A DNA stretch of 64,000 bases from Xiphydria camelus. Taxonomy: Eukaryota; Arthropoda; Insecta; Hymenoptera; Xiphydriidae. The position numbers and the translations under genes were made by a program. Where the stretch lies: assembly GCA_963678675.1 (NCBI GenBank), contig OY783197.1:18346182-18410181 (forward strand), in the 5' to 3' direction. Position 1 is the stretch's first letter. Every line of letters begins with the position of its first letter. The notes beneath the pieces were generated by a model. It was not told where the DNA came from, did no database searches, and worked only from the letters and a program-made list of their open reading frames with translations. Positions 12,660-24,991 of the stretch are shown here, in pieces.

Positions 12660-12674
12660 GGGGGGGGGGGGGGG
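12660..12674 (+). repeat. 15-base poly-G tract
   Basis: Uninterrupted run of G, 22 bases beyond the CHT stop codon (poly-C in the CHT transcript sense). Confidence 0.9.
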
Positions 12675-12696
12675 TCCGCCGTAGCCTTATCCGCGC

Positions 12697-15600
12697 TTAG
12701 AACCTGCTGATCGCCTCGTCGTCGGCAACAAAGTAATTAGCGCGACTGCTCTTCACGGCAGGCACGTACTGCAACCCGTAAGTCGGACCGAGGACGAGAC
12801 CGCAGCCGCTGAGGTTCGCTTCATCGGCTACCGATGAATGTCGAGCGATAGCGTTCGGCTTCTTCTCACGCTTCACCAGCGTCATGCGGCAGTCTTCCGC
12901 GCGCAGTGGCATCGAGGGATACGCCGGCTGTCTGGCCAGAGTCGTCAGGGCTCGGTCGCTGGTGTCGTTGAAGCTGAGCGAGGGAGGAGGAGAGCTGGTT
13001 TACGAGCGAGGTACATACTTGGAACGCGCGTCGGAAGTACATAATCGACCATCCCCGACGAAATAGCCTGTGGCTGTTCCGGGGGTGGTCCGCGTTAGCC
13101 ACACAATCCACATAATTGACCGTAATCACGTACCTATGATGCCTGACTATGCCTCTCTTGAGTTTACAGCGCTCGTTACCGCCTTGGCCGCCCACGGCTG
13201 TTCCGTGAGTCCTGCACGCCTCCACCCCTGGCACCGGGGACAAAGAACCCGGTCCGTAGGATCCGTTGCTCTGTCGTCTGTCGAGAATATGCACGAGTTC
13301 GACCGACGGCGTCGGCGAGAAGGCGCCCTGCTGAAAAAAATACGCGCGCGATACGTTCATCCGCCAATCGTCTCGACGACGGACCGGCGAAGGTTCGACT
13401 CACCTGCAGGGAAGGTCGTCTGAGGGGACCGCCTTCCATGCCGACCAACTTCACGCCCTTGACGTTCTTCTTGACGACGCTCGTCGTCTCCTGATTCGCG
13501 CTCGTCTCTCGCCTCTCGCTGCTCTCGCGCGCTTTCTCGGGAGCCCCGTCGACGCCGTCTTGACCGTTCGTCGGAGCCACCTCCGACCGCGTCATCGAGG
13601 CGACGAGATTTCTCACGCCCAACACTTGGGGAACCGGCTCGCCCGGAGGCTGCGCCGCGACGGGGTTCGGACTCGGCGGGACGGCGTTCTGTAGATTTTG
13701 CAATTCGCGCAGGTTTTGATTCGCGTTTCGCACCGCTTTCGCGCTCACTTCGTCGACCGTCTCGTGGCGGTTGGGCTGCTCCGACGCGGTGGAAACTGCG
13801 CATCTGTCACTACCGTGACGGTTCACGTTTCCGAAGTCCTGCGATCCGATGGTCGCTTCCTTGAAAGAGAAGAGAAAGAGAAAGAACTGAAGAAAGAAAC
13901 GGACGATCGCAAGGAGTTTCCCGTACATCGACCACAGCGTCCACCAGCGCGGCTCCCGATCCGCTCTGTATCACTCCACCGGTGACCCTGTCCTTTGACT
14001 TCCCGGGGCCGGCGGAGTAGACGCTGAGCACGTCGCAGCATCTGGGAAAGTAACCCTTGCCCAGAAGGTTCCTGGTGAAGAAGCTGACCAGTAGTTGGGT
14101 GCAGAGGGCGGATATCATCGCGGTCGTGCGAAAGGGGAACTTCTGCGTTCGCTCATTGTAATCGTAGAAGGGATATTCTATGAGCGGCGGTAAGCCTAGG
14201 CCCTTCTCTCCCCCTGGAAAAGACAAGAATACGTTCCACTCTCGACACTTCGCGGGCCTTTCGTCGAAATAACATCGGCGGTGTCGCGAATGTCGTCAGA
14301 GGTTCACCTGCGACGCGCAGTACCAGCGCAACTGCGTAGCCGGCGAGACAGCCGTAAGTGTCCACGAAGGAGGGCCAATGGACGACGGACAGAAGTTGCG
14401 GAAATAGCACGACGTAGACGAGATCGGAGCACAAGTACCTTGGGGGAGTTGAGAGAAAGTGAAATTATAGCTTGTTCCGCGTTCGAATAAGTTGTACTCG
14501 TTCTGATGAGTCACTTACGACAGATAGTACACGCTGCCGACCGTCAAAGCTACCGCGGCTGAGAGGAAGCTGATGACGAGGACCGACACGCGCAGTATCC
14601 AGTTTAATTCCCTCTCCGATGCCTGGTATCAGAGGAAGCAGAAGAGGCGAATTTCTCTCTCTTTCCCGTGGTATTTGTTCTCAAGTCCACATACTCACCT
14701 TCGGCCGTACCGTGAGCCTGTAAACGTTCCTCGCAAACATGGAACTACTGGCGAGAATGCTCGAATCCGCCGAAGACATGGCTGCCGCCGAGATGGCACC
14801 CAAACCTACGCGCGACACGGGTTTCAAAAGATTGCAAATCGAAAAGAACATCGCGCCGACGGTCCTTACCTATGAAGGATACCCATTTAGGGGTGAGGTA
14901 TCGCAGGACCAACGGCAACGCCACGTTTCCGTCTATCGGGGAGGCCGTGTAGTTGTACTCGCTCACCGACGACCAGTCGGTAGCGCGTGCCACCGTACCC
15001 AATAACGCCGAGGGCACGGCCAACGCCACGCAGCCGAAGGTGGAAGCCAGTGATAAAGTTCGAGAGATGGAAACTGACTTGACGCTGAGTATTCGCTGGA
15101 AATAGCCCTGCGAATGGGATGACGAGGTCGAAAGGCAATTAGTGGACGGAGGTGACCAGCTTCGTTGCAGCTCATTCAACGCGACTCTCACCTGCCAAGG
15201 TATGCCACCGAACACTAGCAGGAGCATTAAATCGAGCCAGACTCCCGAGTCCTCCCTCTTGATCTCCCCGAGCCAGTCCTTGGTAGGGAAGTTCTTTTCC
15301 AACGATACCGCGGGATGGAGAACAGCGAAGGGCGCCGCTATCGTCAGACCCAGTGCTATGCAAGCCAATTGCAAGGCGTCCGAGCAAGCCACCGAGTACA
15401 TGCCCCCGAATACCGTGTATCTGGAGAAGCCAGGGTTTTTTATCGTAGATTTCTATCATTCACCGCGCTGTCCCAAATTTGCGTTCCAGTGAAGCCGCGC
15501 GTGGGTCGAGATCTTTTCAAGGGTCGCACTCACATAGCAGCTAAAAAAGCGGAAGCGCAAATGCTCACGCTCGGTTCGACCCCGGCCACGACTGACAGAG

Positions 15601-17507
15601 AGCTCCCCAGGGCGCTGAGGACGGCCCCGCACCAGAACAGGTCGCCGAAGAGTGCCGGCAGGAAGAGCAATCCTCCTACTCTGGAGCCGTAATGCTGCTG
15701 AAAGGGGTCCAGCATCGTCACGTACTCCGCGTTTCGCATGGGTCGCGCGAAGATGATCGCTCCTGCGCAATGTGGAAACGTGAGTCATCTTATTCCTGTG
15801 TCAATGTATGTATGTATATTCTGTAAGGGACATTTTCGATCTGTACACTGAGAAAAGAATGGTATATTTAACACTATTTCTACCACGATTTTGTGTATAC
15901 CTATTTGCGTCCAAACGTTGTCTTTTGACACGTTTGCGTTTGAATGGAAATAATTGCCAAAACTGTCGGGATTTCCAATTGTCAGTTAAATATGGATAAT
16001 TTGAGCAATATAACAGGAACATAAATACAAGAATATTACCTTCTTCATTTTTTTAAATATTTTTATTAGAAAGATAATCAAACACAAGCGGGATGTAGGT
16101 TGCGCACGCCCCTCGCGCTAATCGAAGAGCTGCCGCGCGTCCCACGCGCGCGGAAATAATTACGATGACGAACGATTCGCGCCGAATCCATTGCGTATTC
16201 AAATGTGCGGAGAGAACCGAGAATTCGAAACGTGACCGTATAATAAGCGGAGCAGTCGATTCGATCTCGTGTGGCGAGTGAAATCCTTACGGTGTCAAAA
16301 GACACCTCATGGTAGAAATAGGTATACGACATGCACATTTTTAGATGCAGGATGAGCTGGAGGAAAATGATATCGCTGAATTAATTTAACAACTGTTGTG
16401 CGAAAAGTCAAAAAATTAATTGTGGAGGAATAATTAAACTCGGAGAATGGATAATTTTAAGTTACAATTGGAAGAGTGTCTTTTGACACCTCTTGGTAGA
16501 AATAGTGTTAATTATATCGGCGTTTATACGGGCGGAGGAATGCAGAATTATTTGCTTCGACCGATAAATTTGGTTACTTCAGCGATTAACGGCTATTTGA
16601 AGGAAACAGACTGTAGTCCATTCAAGTCAATTACACTGGTCAACAAAAAATTACATTTTTTTTCTGTTATACGAACCAGACCAGGGGTGATTCTTATAGA
16701 TTTATGTGCGCTAAAAACGAATCTGACTCTCAAATTTGCGTATCACGGCAGGATTTTGAAATACTTGAGGTTAAATATACGAAAACGGGCGATTTTGGCC
16801 ATATTCACGGGTCTATTACAATGAAACTAAAAAACGACACTTTCAAATGCTGTAAGTACAATTAGGAAACATTTTTTAGTTTCATTGCAATAGACCCGCG
16901 AATATGGCCAAAATCGCCCGTTTTCGTATATTTAACCTCAAGTATTTCAAAATCCTGACGTGTGATACGCAAATTTGAGAGTCAGATTCGTTTTTAGCGC
17001 ACATGAATCTATAAGAATCACCTGGTCTGGTCCGTGTTACAAAATCACTGCTTGACCAGTGTTATTAGTCCAAGTAACTAAACCTGCACATTACTCCGCT
17101 CGTAAACGCCGATGTAGTTAACTATACAGCATTTTTTTCTCAGTCTACGTATATCTATCATACCGAAGAAAAGGCTGAGACTGTAACCGAACGGCACCTG
17201 ACACCAGGCCAAACCCTGGGTGAACATGGCTTCCGCGGTACCATTGATGTAAGCGCCGCCGACCCACGTTGCTTCAACGAAAAATGAATTATTACAGGGA
17301 ATGCGCATTCATTCAACGGCGTCAAAGCCAGTCGCGTCGCTCACCGACGAGAGTGAAGACGCCGAGGCAGAGACCGAGTCCGCGATCGTCATTCTGGCCA
17401 CTCTGAATCTGCTTCCTTTTCGCGGCAGCCGCCCAGATGCCGACGCCAAGCACGGCGAGGTAAAAGACGACCACGCCGGCCACCCCCGGCACGTACACCT
17501 CCCCCAT
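12697..17507 (-). CDS. ChT: High-affinity choline transporter (SLC5A7 family, sodium:solute symporter)
   Basis: Twelve minus-strand coding exons: 17507-17345, 17271-17164, 15762-15534, 15420-15192, 15107-14870, 14805-14699, 14622-14519, 14438-14308, 14213-13927, 13859-13404, 13330-13134, 12973-12697. All phases match; 841 aa. Family blocks in order: [133 protein letters not shown] takes choline into presynaptic cholinergic terminals using Na+/Cl- gradients and limits acetylcholine synthesis. The membrane core ends near residue 530. Exons 10-12 add about 300 hydrophilic residues (vertebrate CHT totals about 580), and this tail is the least certain part. Start chosen as the only Met in frame before the first TM segment; 5' UTR exons are not visible. 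Confidence 0.88.
15868..16511. mobile_element. piggyBac-like MITE in CHT intron 2
   Basis: TTAA at both ends (15868-15871 and 16508-16511) with inverted termini TTAACACTATTTCTACCA. A subterminal motif GTCTTTTGACAC recurs near both ends. There is no transposase ORF. Confidence 0.75.
16634..17061. mobile_element. Foldback element with about 200-bp inverted arms
   Basis: Nearly the whole 428 bp is two reverse-complementary arms (16634-16835 versus 16870-17061) around a short spacer. Outer ends read CACTGGTCAA, flanked on both sides by TTA (16631-16633 and 17062-17064), a likely 3-bp target duplication. The open frame 16447-16824 reads through it and is not a gene. Confidence 0.8.
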
Positions 17508-19993
17508 TCCACCCGTTCACTCGCTCGCCGATGTTCTGTCAACGAGATTGGAACGTGTGCCACTGTCGTGAGCGCACCTGTGTCTCGATCGGTCTCCTGT
17601 TCTCCCTCGAGAACAGCTACCGACTAATCCGGTCTAATTCCAAATACGCCGAGCCCGTTATCGTAACGCGAGATCGCAGCATCACTCGCACGCATACACC
17701 GCGATTAGGCGCGATCGTTGCACTTTCGTTGATCGATCGCCGGCGCGATAAATTCAGGAGCGACCCGGATGTCGGATAGGTCGGGCAGGTCAGGGGTCGT
17801 GACCCGGGTCGCAGGTTTTATATGTATGTATAGAGCAAATTTCGCGCAGCCTTTCAATGACCGATTTCCCTCGACACTCGCTCATATCCGACGAATTGCC
17901 ACCCTTATCCGCGTTGCGAGAAGGATTAATGATTTATATCGAGAATGAAATATCTATTTTGCGAGCGAAGCACACTCGATAGTTTTCCACGAAGAGATCG
18001 GTAACGGTTCAAACGTCCAAACGTATCGCTTCTTCGCGCGTGCCGAGACGTGATTCTCCCGTCGTATAGAATTCAGTCAGCGCGCGAGCCTATCTCGAAT
18101 CCCTTCCCGCTCTCGCCGCAGACTCCGCGCATCCCTCGTCCGCTTGCGTTCCTCGACTCACCTCGTCCAAGACTCGACGATTCACGACATCCTCGCGAGT
18201 CGGGAAGATCGCGATCACCCGGACGCAGCGCGATGCGAAAATCGAGAATGGCGGAGAGCCCGCGTGCGGAAAGCAGTCGGGCAGCCGTGCGACTGAATTC
18301 CAGATTCAGCATCCAGCGCGACTCTGGACCGCCTTGAGGGGTGAGAGAGATCCACGTGCAGGGGCTGGCGTATTGATCCGTCCGCGGAAACTCCCGCTTT
18401 TAAGGGTTCCTTCACAACTCCTCCGCCGTCATCGGCAAAAGGGAGAGAGAGAGAGGGGAGGAATGAAAAGGGGGAGAGGGAGAAACGTGCCCCCTTTGTT
18501 CGCCCACAGATTCGATCCGCCAGCAGGTTTCGATTCGAGGAGAATCGAACCCTGGATATACATAAGTACAGATACATATGTATACATATTCCTTCATCTC
18601 CCGGGATCGTCCATTCGTTCTGAAAGACTTTCTTCATTCAAATTGCATAACTCAGCTCTGCCTCTTAATTCCCTAAAGTCGGTCGAGTATTCGATAGAAT
18701 GGATAACTCTTTTTTGTTGTCTTATAAGAAATTAATCTCGCCATTCGCTCGTTTCACGTCGAGCTGCAAACGTTCATTTCCCTGGTCGTGGACGTACATT
18801 GGGTCTTGCGAGACGGAAGTAGTGGAAATCCGCTTTTCGCGGGACGTCGAGTAATTTTGATGAATGGGTCGGTTTGTTCGCAAATTCAATTGGAACGAGA
18901 AAAAGTACGGAACACGGGTACACCGAAAGCTTAATAAGGGGGAGGACGGTACGTACGCTGCAGATGCAGACGGAAGCGGGTGATAGGGGGAGTTTACGGT
19001 AACCGCGAATTTCGCTTACCTTTTAATTAACGAGCGCGATTTCAATAGTTCAACGGTACACTCTTGAAGCCGCCAGCTCACTCGTGCGCTCGTACGTATA
19101 AATACGAACCGTTTAGCGGTAGGAGAACGTTTCTGAAAGTCTCTTTCCCTTATTACTATGCCCCTTGAGAGACATCACGATCGATGGAACGCGGATGCGG
19201 CAAATACCGAGGATTAAGATGAGAGAGGAGGGAAGCGTCCGATTCCCTAGCATCGATATCGCGTGCGAGGGAAGCGAAGCCATCGATCATCCTCTTATCT
19301 TCAACCATCCTTACCTATCATGGTTCTACAGGGTGTTCACGGTCAGATTCTGAGATTGTACGGAGCCTATTTCAAATTTGCTGCATACACAAATCAATTA
19401 GCGGCTCGGTTAGTCTTCCCTGTTATCACCGCGGCCATTTGTTAATTAAATATCAAACTGTGCACGGATCACTATTGGTTCGCGTATACGGCAAACTCGA
19501 AAAAGGCTCCACCCATTCTTGGAGCCTGTGCATGAACATCCTGTATAGTATCTCTCGGGCTCCTGCAAATGTCTTCTTCGCGCAAAGACGCGATCGCCGT
19601 TCCTTCATCTCTTTGCGGGATAATCGTATAGTATGGCTCCAATATCCTCGGAACACAGCGATACGTAAAAAAAATACTACCCCGTGGCAATTATTTTCTC
19701 TTTATCGGAGTGCGAACAAATATACAACTAACAATATACATACATTACCATTCGGCGTCGCGTAGCGATACCGTGACCATGGTCAACTAAGTAATTTGTA
19801 CTTAAATAACAACTTTTTGAAAAAAATGCAACTTAACGATAAGACACTGAGTAACGTCGTCCGTACGTCGACGAATCGTTATTATGAAACGTATTAAGCC
19901 TAATCTCATCTCCCGTAGGAGGATCTCCACGCGTAAGCATCACGCGGAAGAAAGTCTTCATCGGTCGTTTCAACGGATGCCCGCCGCGATCCG
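17508..19993. other. Intergenic: CHT 5' region and caspase 3' flank
   Basis: GC- and CpG-rich around 17.5-18.5 kb, with a GA-rich patch at 18446-18485. No conserved coding segment recognised; the open frames here overlap in opposite frames and look incidental. Minus-strand CHT promoter and any non-coding first exon would lie at the left end. Confidence 0.5.
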
Positions 19994-21635
19994 TCACTTC
20001 GGGGTCAAATAAACCTCCCTGATGAGCATCGTCGTCGTGGACGGCACTTGCTTCTGCCCGTCCTTGGCAGGATTGAGATCGTTGAAGGTGGCGTACTCGG
20101 TGGCCACCTTGCGGGCGGTCAGCATCAACATCCTCGCGAGGTCCATCGTCGCGGCGTGTTTGTCGAACACGTCGCACAGGCACTGCACGTACCACGTGCC
20201 CTCCTCGGGGTTTCTCCACGAATAGAATCCTGCGCGCGACACACCGTGCAGTCGACATTGAGTGAGACCATCGAGGCTCGTGGCCGCTTTTCTTAAAGGG
20301 ACGCGGCAGACGCTTTCGTCGTTTACCTTCGACGGTACTGTGAGCGATGAAGAAGTCGGCGTGCGTGGGTATCGTGTAGGAGGCCATCGCGGAGTCCGTC
20401 TGCGTCGTTCCCATTCGCGCGGTAAGCGAGACGCCGCTGTCGAGCTGGTCTCCTCTGCAGGCCTGCAACGCGGGGACGTGCAGAGCGAGCGAAGGAGCGA
20501 AGCTTCGGCAAGGAACGGTCGAACGAAGAAGAAGCTTACCTGGAAGAAGAAGAGTTTTGGCTTTCCCGCCAGCGAGAGACACTTATCCGCGGTGAAGGGC
20601 TTCCAAATATTGTCGGCCTTGTAGGCCACGTCCTTCGCGCAAATCAAGTCGTTGTTCAGGCCGTGGGTCAGCATGAAGATGCACACGCAGTCGTTGTCGC
20701 TGTGATCCTCGTTGCTCACTGCGAAACACGCCCGGAGTGCAGGAACTCGGGAAGAGGACGAGGACTTCATCGAGCGATCGAATTACCGTGAGGCGTCAAA
20801 CGGTCGACTTACGCTTGGTGATGGCGTCGATAACGTCGCTGTGCTTGAAGTTGTCGTGAACCGTCACGTCGAAACCGAGCCTCGTGAAGGTCTGCTCTAT
20901 CCTCTTGGCGTCTACGGTGGAGCCTTCTCTGTTGTCGAATCCGGTGTCGAACACCTCGTGATTGAAGACCAAGCACTTTCCTCTGTTCTTGTGGCTCATG
21001 TTATATCGCTCGGCGTCCTCGAGGACGGGCATGATGCCGGTGATTCCGCGCGACGTGCTGTAAGCGTAAAATCGAACGCAGAAGCGAGGAGAAATTATAC
21101 AGAATTCGCGTGTTTCATTCGTGCGTATCAGTCTATTGCTCGATATCCCACCTTTTCTCTTCAATCTCCGTTTCGGCGTTTCGAGGAGAGGCGTCATTCA
21201 CGTCACCCTGCTTCAGTAACCATTCCGGCAAGAATATATTCGCGGACTCGGGGGTGGCCGAATAACCCTGATCTGGAGATTCCTGCCGAGCACGAGAAAT
21301 GGATTTTGAGATGCTACGCTGGACACGACGAAAAATAATTCACAGTGGTGAGTTGAACGGAGCCGACGAATGGAGAGACGGGAAAGAGAAAGTGAAGCGC
21401 AAAGTCTCTGAAACGAGGGATGAAGAAAGTCGAGCCTAACCAAATCTTGTTTCCTCGGTTTAGTTCGTTGGGGCGTCGAATGACCGGGTGCCAGGGCGAT
21501 CTCGCGATCGCCGATGCTGTCGATCACGTCGCTCACACGCCTTCGACGTTTCTGCTCCAAAGGCGTATCGCGCATCCCCGGCGATAACACCTCGCCGATC
21601 GCCGCGTCGTCGTCATCGTCGTCCTCGGTCGACAT
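19994..21635 (-). CDS. Effector caspase (caspase-3/7, Drosophila drICE/Dcp-1 type)
   Basis: Six minus-strand exons: 21635-21441, 21207-21152, 21057-20813, 20718-20540, 20462-20327, 20229-19994; phases agree, 348 aa. After an acidic prodomain (MSTEDDDDDDAAIGEVL) come RYNMSHKNRGKCLVFNHE, the catalytic His in the block FMLTHG (His184), and the catalytic Cys in QACRG (Cys227) across intron 4. Next come a candidate interdomain cleavage site TQTD (Asp248), the substrate-pocket block FYSWRNPEEGTWYVQ, and a small-subunit C-terminus ending YLTPK. The short prodomain without CARD or DED marks an executioner caspase, which cleaves proteins after Asp during apoptosis. The His motif reads THG instead of the usual SHG. 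Exon 2 (56 bp) was placed by phase: it joins a phase-0 donor to a phase-2 acceptor. It is the least certain exon. Confidence 0.88.
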
Positions 21636-23555
21636 CTGAAATCAGCAGTTCGTATTCCTCGAAAAAACGCCGCGACGTCAGTCGATATTACAACTCGGTC
21701 CGAGGGCGCGCGGAAAACTCGCGTCCAGGAGGACTCGCATCACAAATTCCTCGTCCTGCGGTCACCCGTGCATCCGGGTGGGTACACACCGTGATACCCA
21801 TATCAACTAGCGGTAGGTCGTCTTGGGCATTTTAATAACAGCGCGAGCGCTTCCGCCGATAACGAACGGAAAAATAATTTCAGGCCTTATATATATCCGA
21901 TAACAACTTTACTCTTCTCCATATATGGACGCGATGCAACAAGGTCGCGGGATCGACGCGAATGCACGCCACTATACATACATATGTATATCTCTCGATT
22001 CGCTAGATAAGCGATCGTGATTTACCAAAATATCCGTTATCGCTGATGCGTCACTCGCGAGCCACGTTTCACCCCGAAGAATAATAATTGTCCCTCGTCC
22101 GTACGCGAAATCAAGGACGGTCCTCATTGAAGGACGATGCCACGTCAGACGATCAGCGTCTGCGACGATATTCGCGATATTGCCGGTCAAAGCGTCGCGA
22201 GTTTAACGGGTCTCGTTGCTCTTCGATGGTCTTGCACGAGCACGAGTAGATGCAAACGTGCAGCGAGATACGCGGTATCGATAGGGCCGTTACCAGTTTA
22301 CCGGTGGTCGTCAACTTCCGTTTTGTCATTCCAGCCTGCCTCGGGAATTAATAAGAAAATAGATCCGCTAGCCTGCGCGAGCCTTGGAAGCTTTTGCGAT
22401 CGAAGAACGTCCGGCGTTTGTGTATATCATTTTTTGCTAACGTCTCAAAACTTCCCTCTCTGCCTTTCTCTCTTTTTTTTTACCGGTATCACGGATCGAT
22501 CGAAATAGTCGAATCCTTCACTCTTTCACCTCTCTACGCGCCTACTCTTCGCTTTGACCTATAATACCTATACTTTGACACGGTTTATCAGGGAGCTGAG
22601 AACGTTCTACGTAGCCATTAATTGTCAACAGTCAAACTATACAGCTCAACTATTTTTTTTCCCTCTACGACGTAAGGAATAGACCGTTCCTGCGTACACA
22701 CTAAAGCGCTGCTCGTAAAGCGCTACCGATCGGCAGCGTTATTCGCAAAGTACCCAATAACATCGATCGGCTCGGATGCTTTCCTTTGTTCTTTACCTTG
22801 TACAGTTCAGCGCGCACGACGCTTTCACTCGGATTCTCATCGGTCATCTCGATTTCCAGGGAATACATGCCGCTAGCAATGCGCGTCAATACCTTCCGCG
22901 TTATCGAGTTGAAGGGTAACAAGGTGGCAAGTATCACTTGATGCCCGATCCCTCTCCTCCTACTCGCGAAAGCGCACAGCTATCACCGAAGAGGAGTACG
23001 TACTACGGCCGACTGATTAACGTGGACAGCCGTATCGATTTTATCAAATCCTTATCTGACCGAACCAAGCATCGATAACGATTGATCTTTAACGCGCGAA
23101 ATATGTGATGAGAAATTCGAGTGTTTCTCGAAGGTGGCTTTGGGGGCCGCGACTTTATATTTTCGCTATGCAAATCGCTATCGGGCCGAGGGAGGTGGAA
23201 ATACTCGAGGAATAATTTGAGAGACGGGAATTAATATTCGAGAATGATGGGTTGCCATGGAAAGACGAATGTATCGCTAGAAACACATTCCACCTTTATG
23301 AAATCTTAATTTATTTTCGATATCGTAGAGCTATGACGCAGATCTTGGTCCGTGTCTGCGTTAAAATGAGTTTGAAATTACGAATTCCCTTTCGCGGGCA
23401 CTTAATTGCGCTAAAGTTAAGTCGTGGCGGCATCCCACGGTAAATCTTTACATTTGGAAATCCTAAGAGGAGATGCGGGTAATGCAGGATAATAATAAAT
23501 AAATTGAATTACTTGGGTTTTTAATTAGAGCAGAGTGACCTTCAAATTAGAGCAA
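21636..23555. other. Intergenic upstream of the caspase gene
   Basis: Contains the caspase promoter side (minus strand). No recognisable gene or RNA. CpG-rich near 22.0-23.1 kb. Short open frames such as 22701-22937 show no family resemblance. Confidence 0.5.
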
Positions 23556-23774
23556 GATACACCCTACGACTCGGATTCTGTCGCTGGTGACTTTCTAAAG
23601 TATCATTTTTAGACATACTAGCCAATGAACAATTAATTCTCATGCCCTCATTAGCTACGGTGGCGTCTATCCTCATTAATGAAAGCATGAGGATTGATTA
23701 ATCATTGGTTAGTACACTTAAAAGTAACATTTAAAAAAGTCACCAGCGACAGAATCCGAGTCGCAGGTTGTACC
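23556..23774. mobile_element. Palindromic MITE, family A, copy 1
   Basis: Inverted ends with core CGGATTCTGTCGCTGGTGAC at left and its complement near 23748-23763. The core contains the block TTAGCTACGGTGGCGTCTA. The same sequence recurs at 26809-27030 and, diverged, at 43848-44076. Confidence 0.85.
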
Positions 23775-23948
23775 GTATGTATAGTTTTTGCACGGTCCCT
23801 ACGCATGTCCCGGGAGAAATGGAGCAAGTGCCGATACCTATGGCCGATAACTTGAAATTTGACTTCGGTAGTGCTTACCGACGGTCGAGTCTTTGATAGT
23901 TAGAGTTGGCTTTAGAAGAGTGCGTTACGTGGGGCGAAAAGTGTGAAC

Positions 23949-24352
23949 GTCTGATTTCCCGATGGTTGTCAATACGGGAGATCCAAGCGCCTAACCTCGA
24001 AATCGTGAATTTGTGAATTAATAGTGGTTCATTTGTAGGTGATGAAAAATAATCATTCTTCGATGAAATTCCTCAAGAGTTTAAAAATCGGACTATCAAA
24101 GACTTCATGAAAACCTTCTAACCTACTTGTTGTGCGCTAACACTTAGTATCAGTGAGAGAGAAAGCAAAAGTTATTGGTTAATTGTGGATACCGGTTTTT
24201 CAACACTCGGGGAATTTCATCGAAGAAACCCGAACGATCATTTCTTATCAGTTCCACAAATTACTCACCATTATTCACAATTTCACCATGTCGAGGTTAG
24301 ACGCTTCGATCTCCCGAATTAACAGCTATCGGGAAATCAGAGTGGCAATCAG
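23949..24352. repeat. Long imperfect inverted repeat 1
   Basis: Arms of about 150-170 bp: 23949-24100 and 24183-24352, roughly three-quarters identical as reverse complements. Shared blocks include CTGATTTCCCGAT, CGGGAGATC, CTAACCTCGA and TCGATGAAATTCC. Confidence 0.75.
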
Positions 24353-24768
24353 TCCACGGGAGCGGCGGCTTATCGCGATCGGCGAGATATCACTCCGGAG
24401 CTGGTCAACTCCTGGAAGGTAAATAGCTTGTAAGAAGTACAGGTCATTTAACGCGTATTACAATTAATGTACCGTGGGCGATAGGCGCTTGGTGAGAAGC
24501 CTGACATTTTCCGATGTCCACCGAGTCATCTTCTTACGGATAGGACAGGAGTTAGATCCGTAAGAAGATGACTCGGTGGACATCGGACAATGTCAGGCTT
24601 GTCACCGAGAACCTATCACCCACAGTAGGTACATTCATTGTACCAAGCGCTTCCCGTTTCAACTATTCCAGCGTTAAATGACTTGTACTTTTTTTGAGCT
24701 ATTTACCTTCCAGGAGTTTCCTTTTGCCGATCACGATAGCCGCACCCGTGGACAGCGATTCAAGACAC
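24345..24768. repeat. Long inverted repeat 2, abutting repeat 1
   Basis: The left arm begins where the right arm of repeat 1 ends. The inner parts of the arms are highly similar (GTAAGAAGATGACTCGGTGG and complement) around a roughly 14-base loop near 24541-24555. The outer parts (TCCACGGG, CTCCTGGAAGGTAAATAGC) are more diverged. Confidence 0.8.
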
Positions 24769-24914
24769 TTGAGTCGCAGTTGCAGCTGCAGCCGCAAGAG
24801 TGTGGTGAAAGCAAGAAGAAACGGCAGAGAATCGACGACGAGACGGAGGATGAAGTCACCACAGAATGTTACTTAAACGGTACCAGTACCAGCAACACGC
24901 AAACTGTTAAATAG
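24716..24914 (+). other. Possible coding fragment (uncertain)
   Basis: After a CAG at 24711-24713, which could be a splice acceptor (TTACCTTCCAG), a frame stays open to 24914. It encodes a hydrophilic stretch with a nuclear-localisation-like KKKRQRIDDETEDE and a Gln/Leu-rich segment. It partly overlaps inverted repeat 2. No family was recognised and no partner exon found; it may be chance. Confidence 0.15.
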
Positions 24915-24991
24915 GACGGGCCGTCTACACCGAGTCACGAATCGTGCCGAGTTCCTGCGACACCCGACAACAGCATCACGTCAGGAGTGTC

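Noticed and set aside
12866..13803. Alternative minus-strand frames rich in Arg/Pro/Gln
   Set aside because: They overlap CHT exons 10-12 in other frames or read through introns; the CHT phase chain explains the region.
16447..16824. 125-codon plus-strand frame
   Set aside because: It runs from a piggyBac-like MITE end into a foldback arm; composition is that of the repeats.
20022..20624. Plus-strand frames over the caspase exons
   Set aside because: Antisense to well-supported caspase exons.
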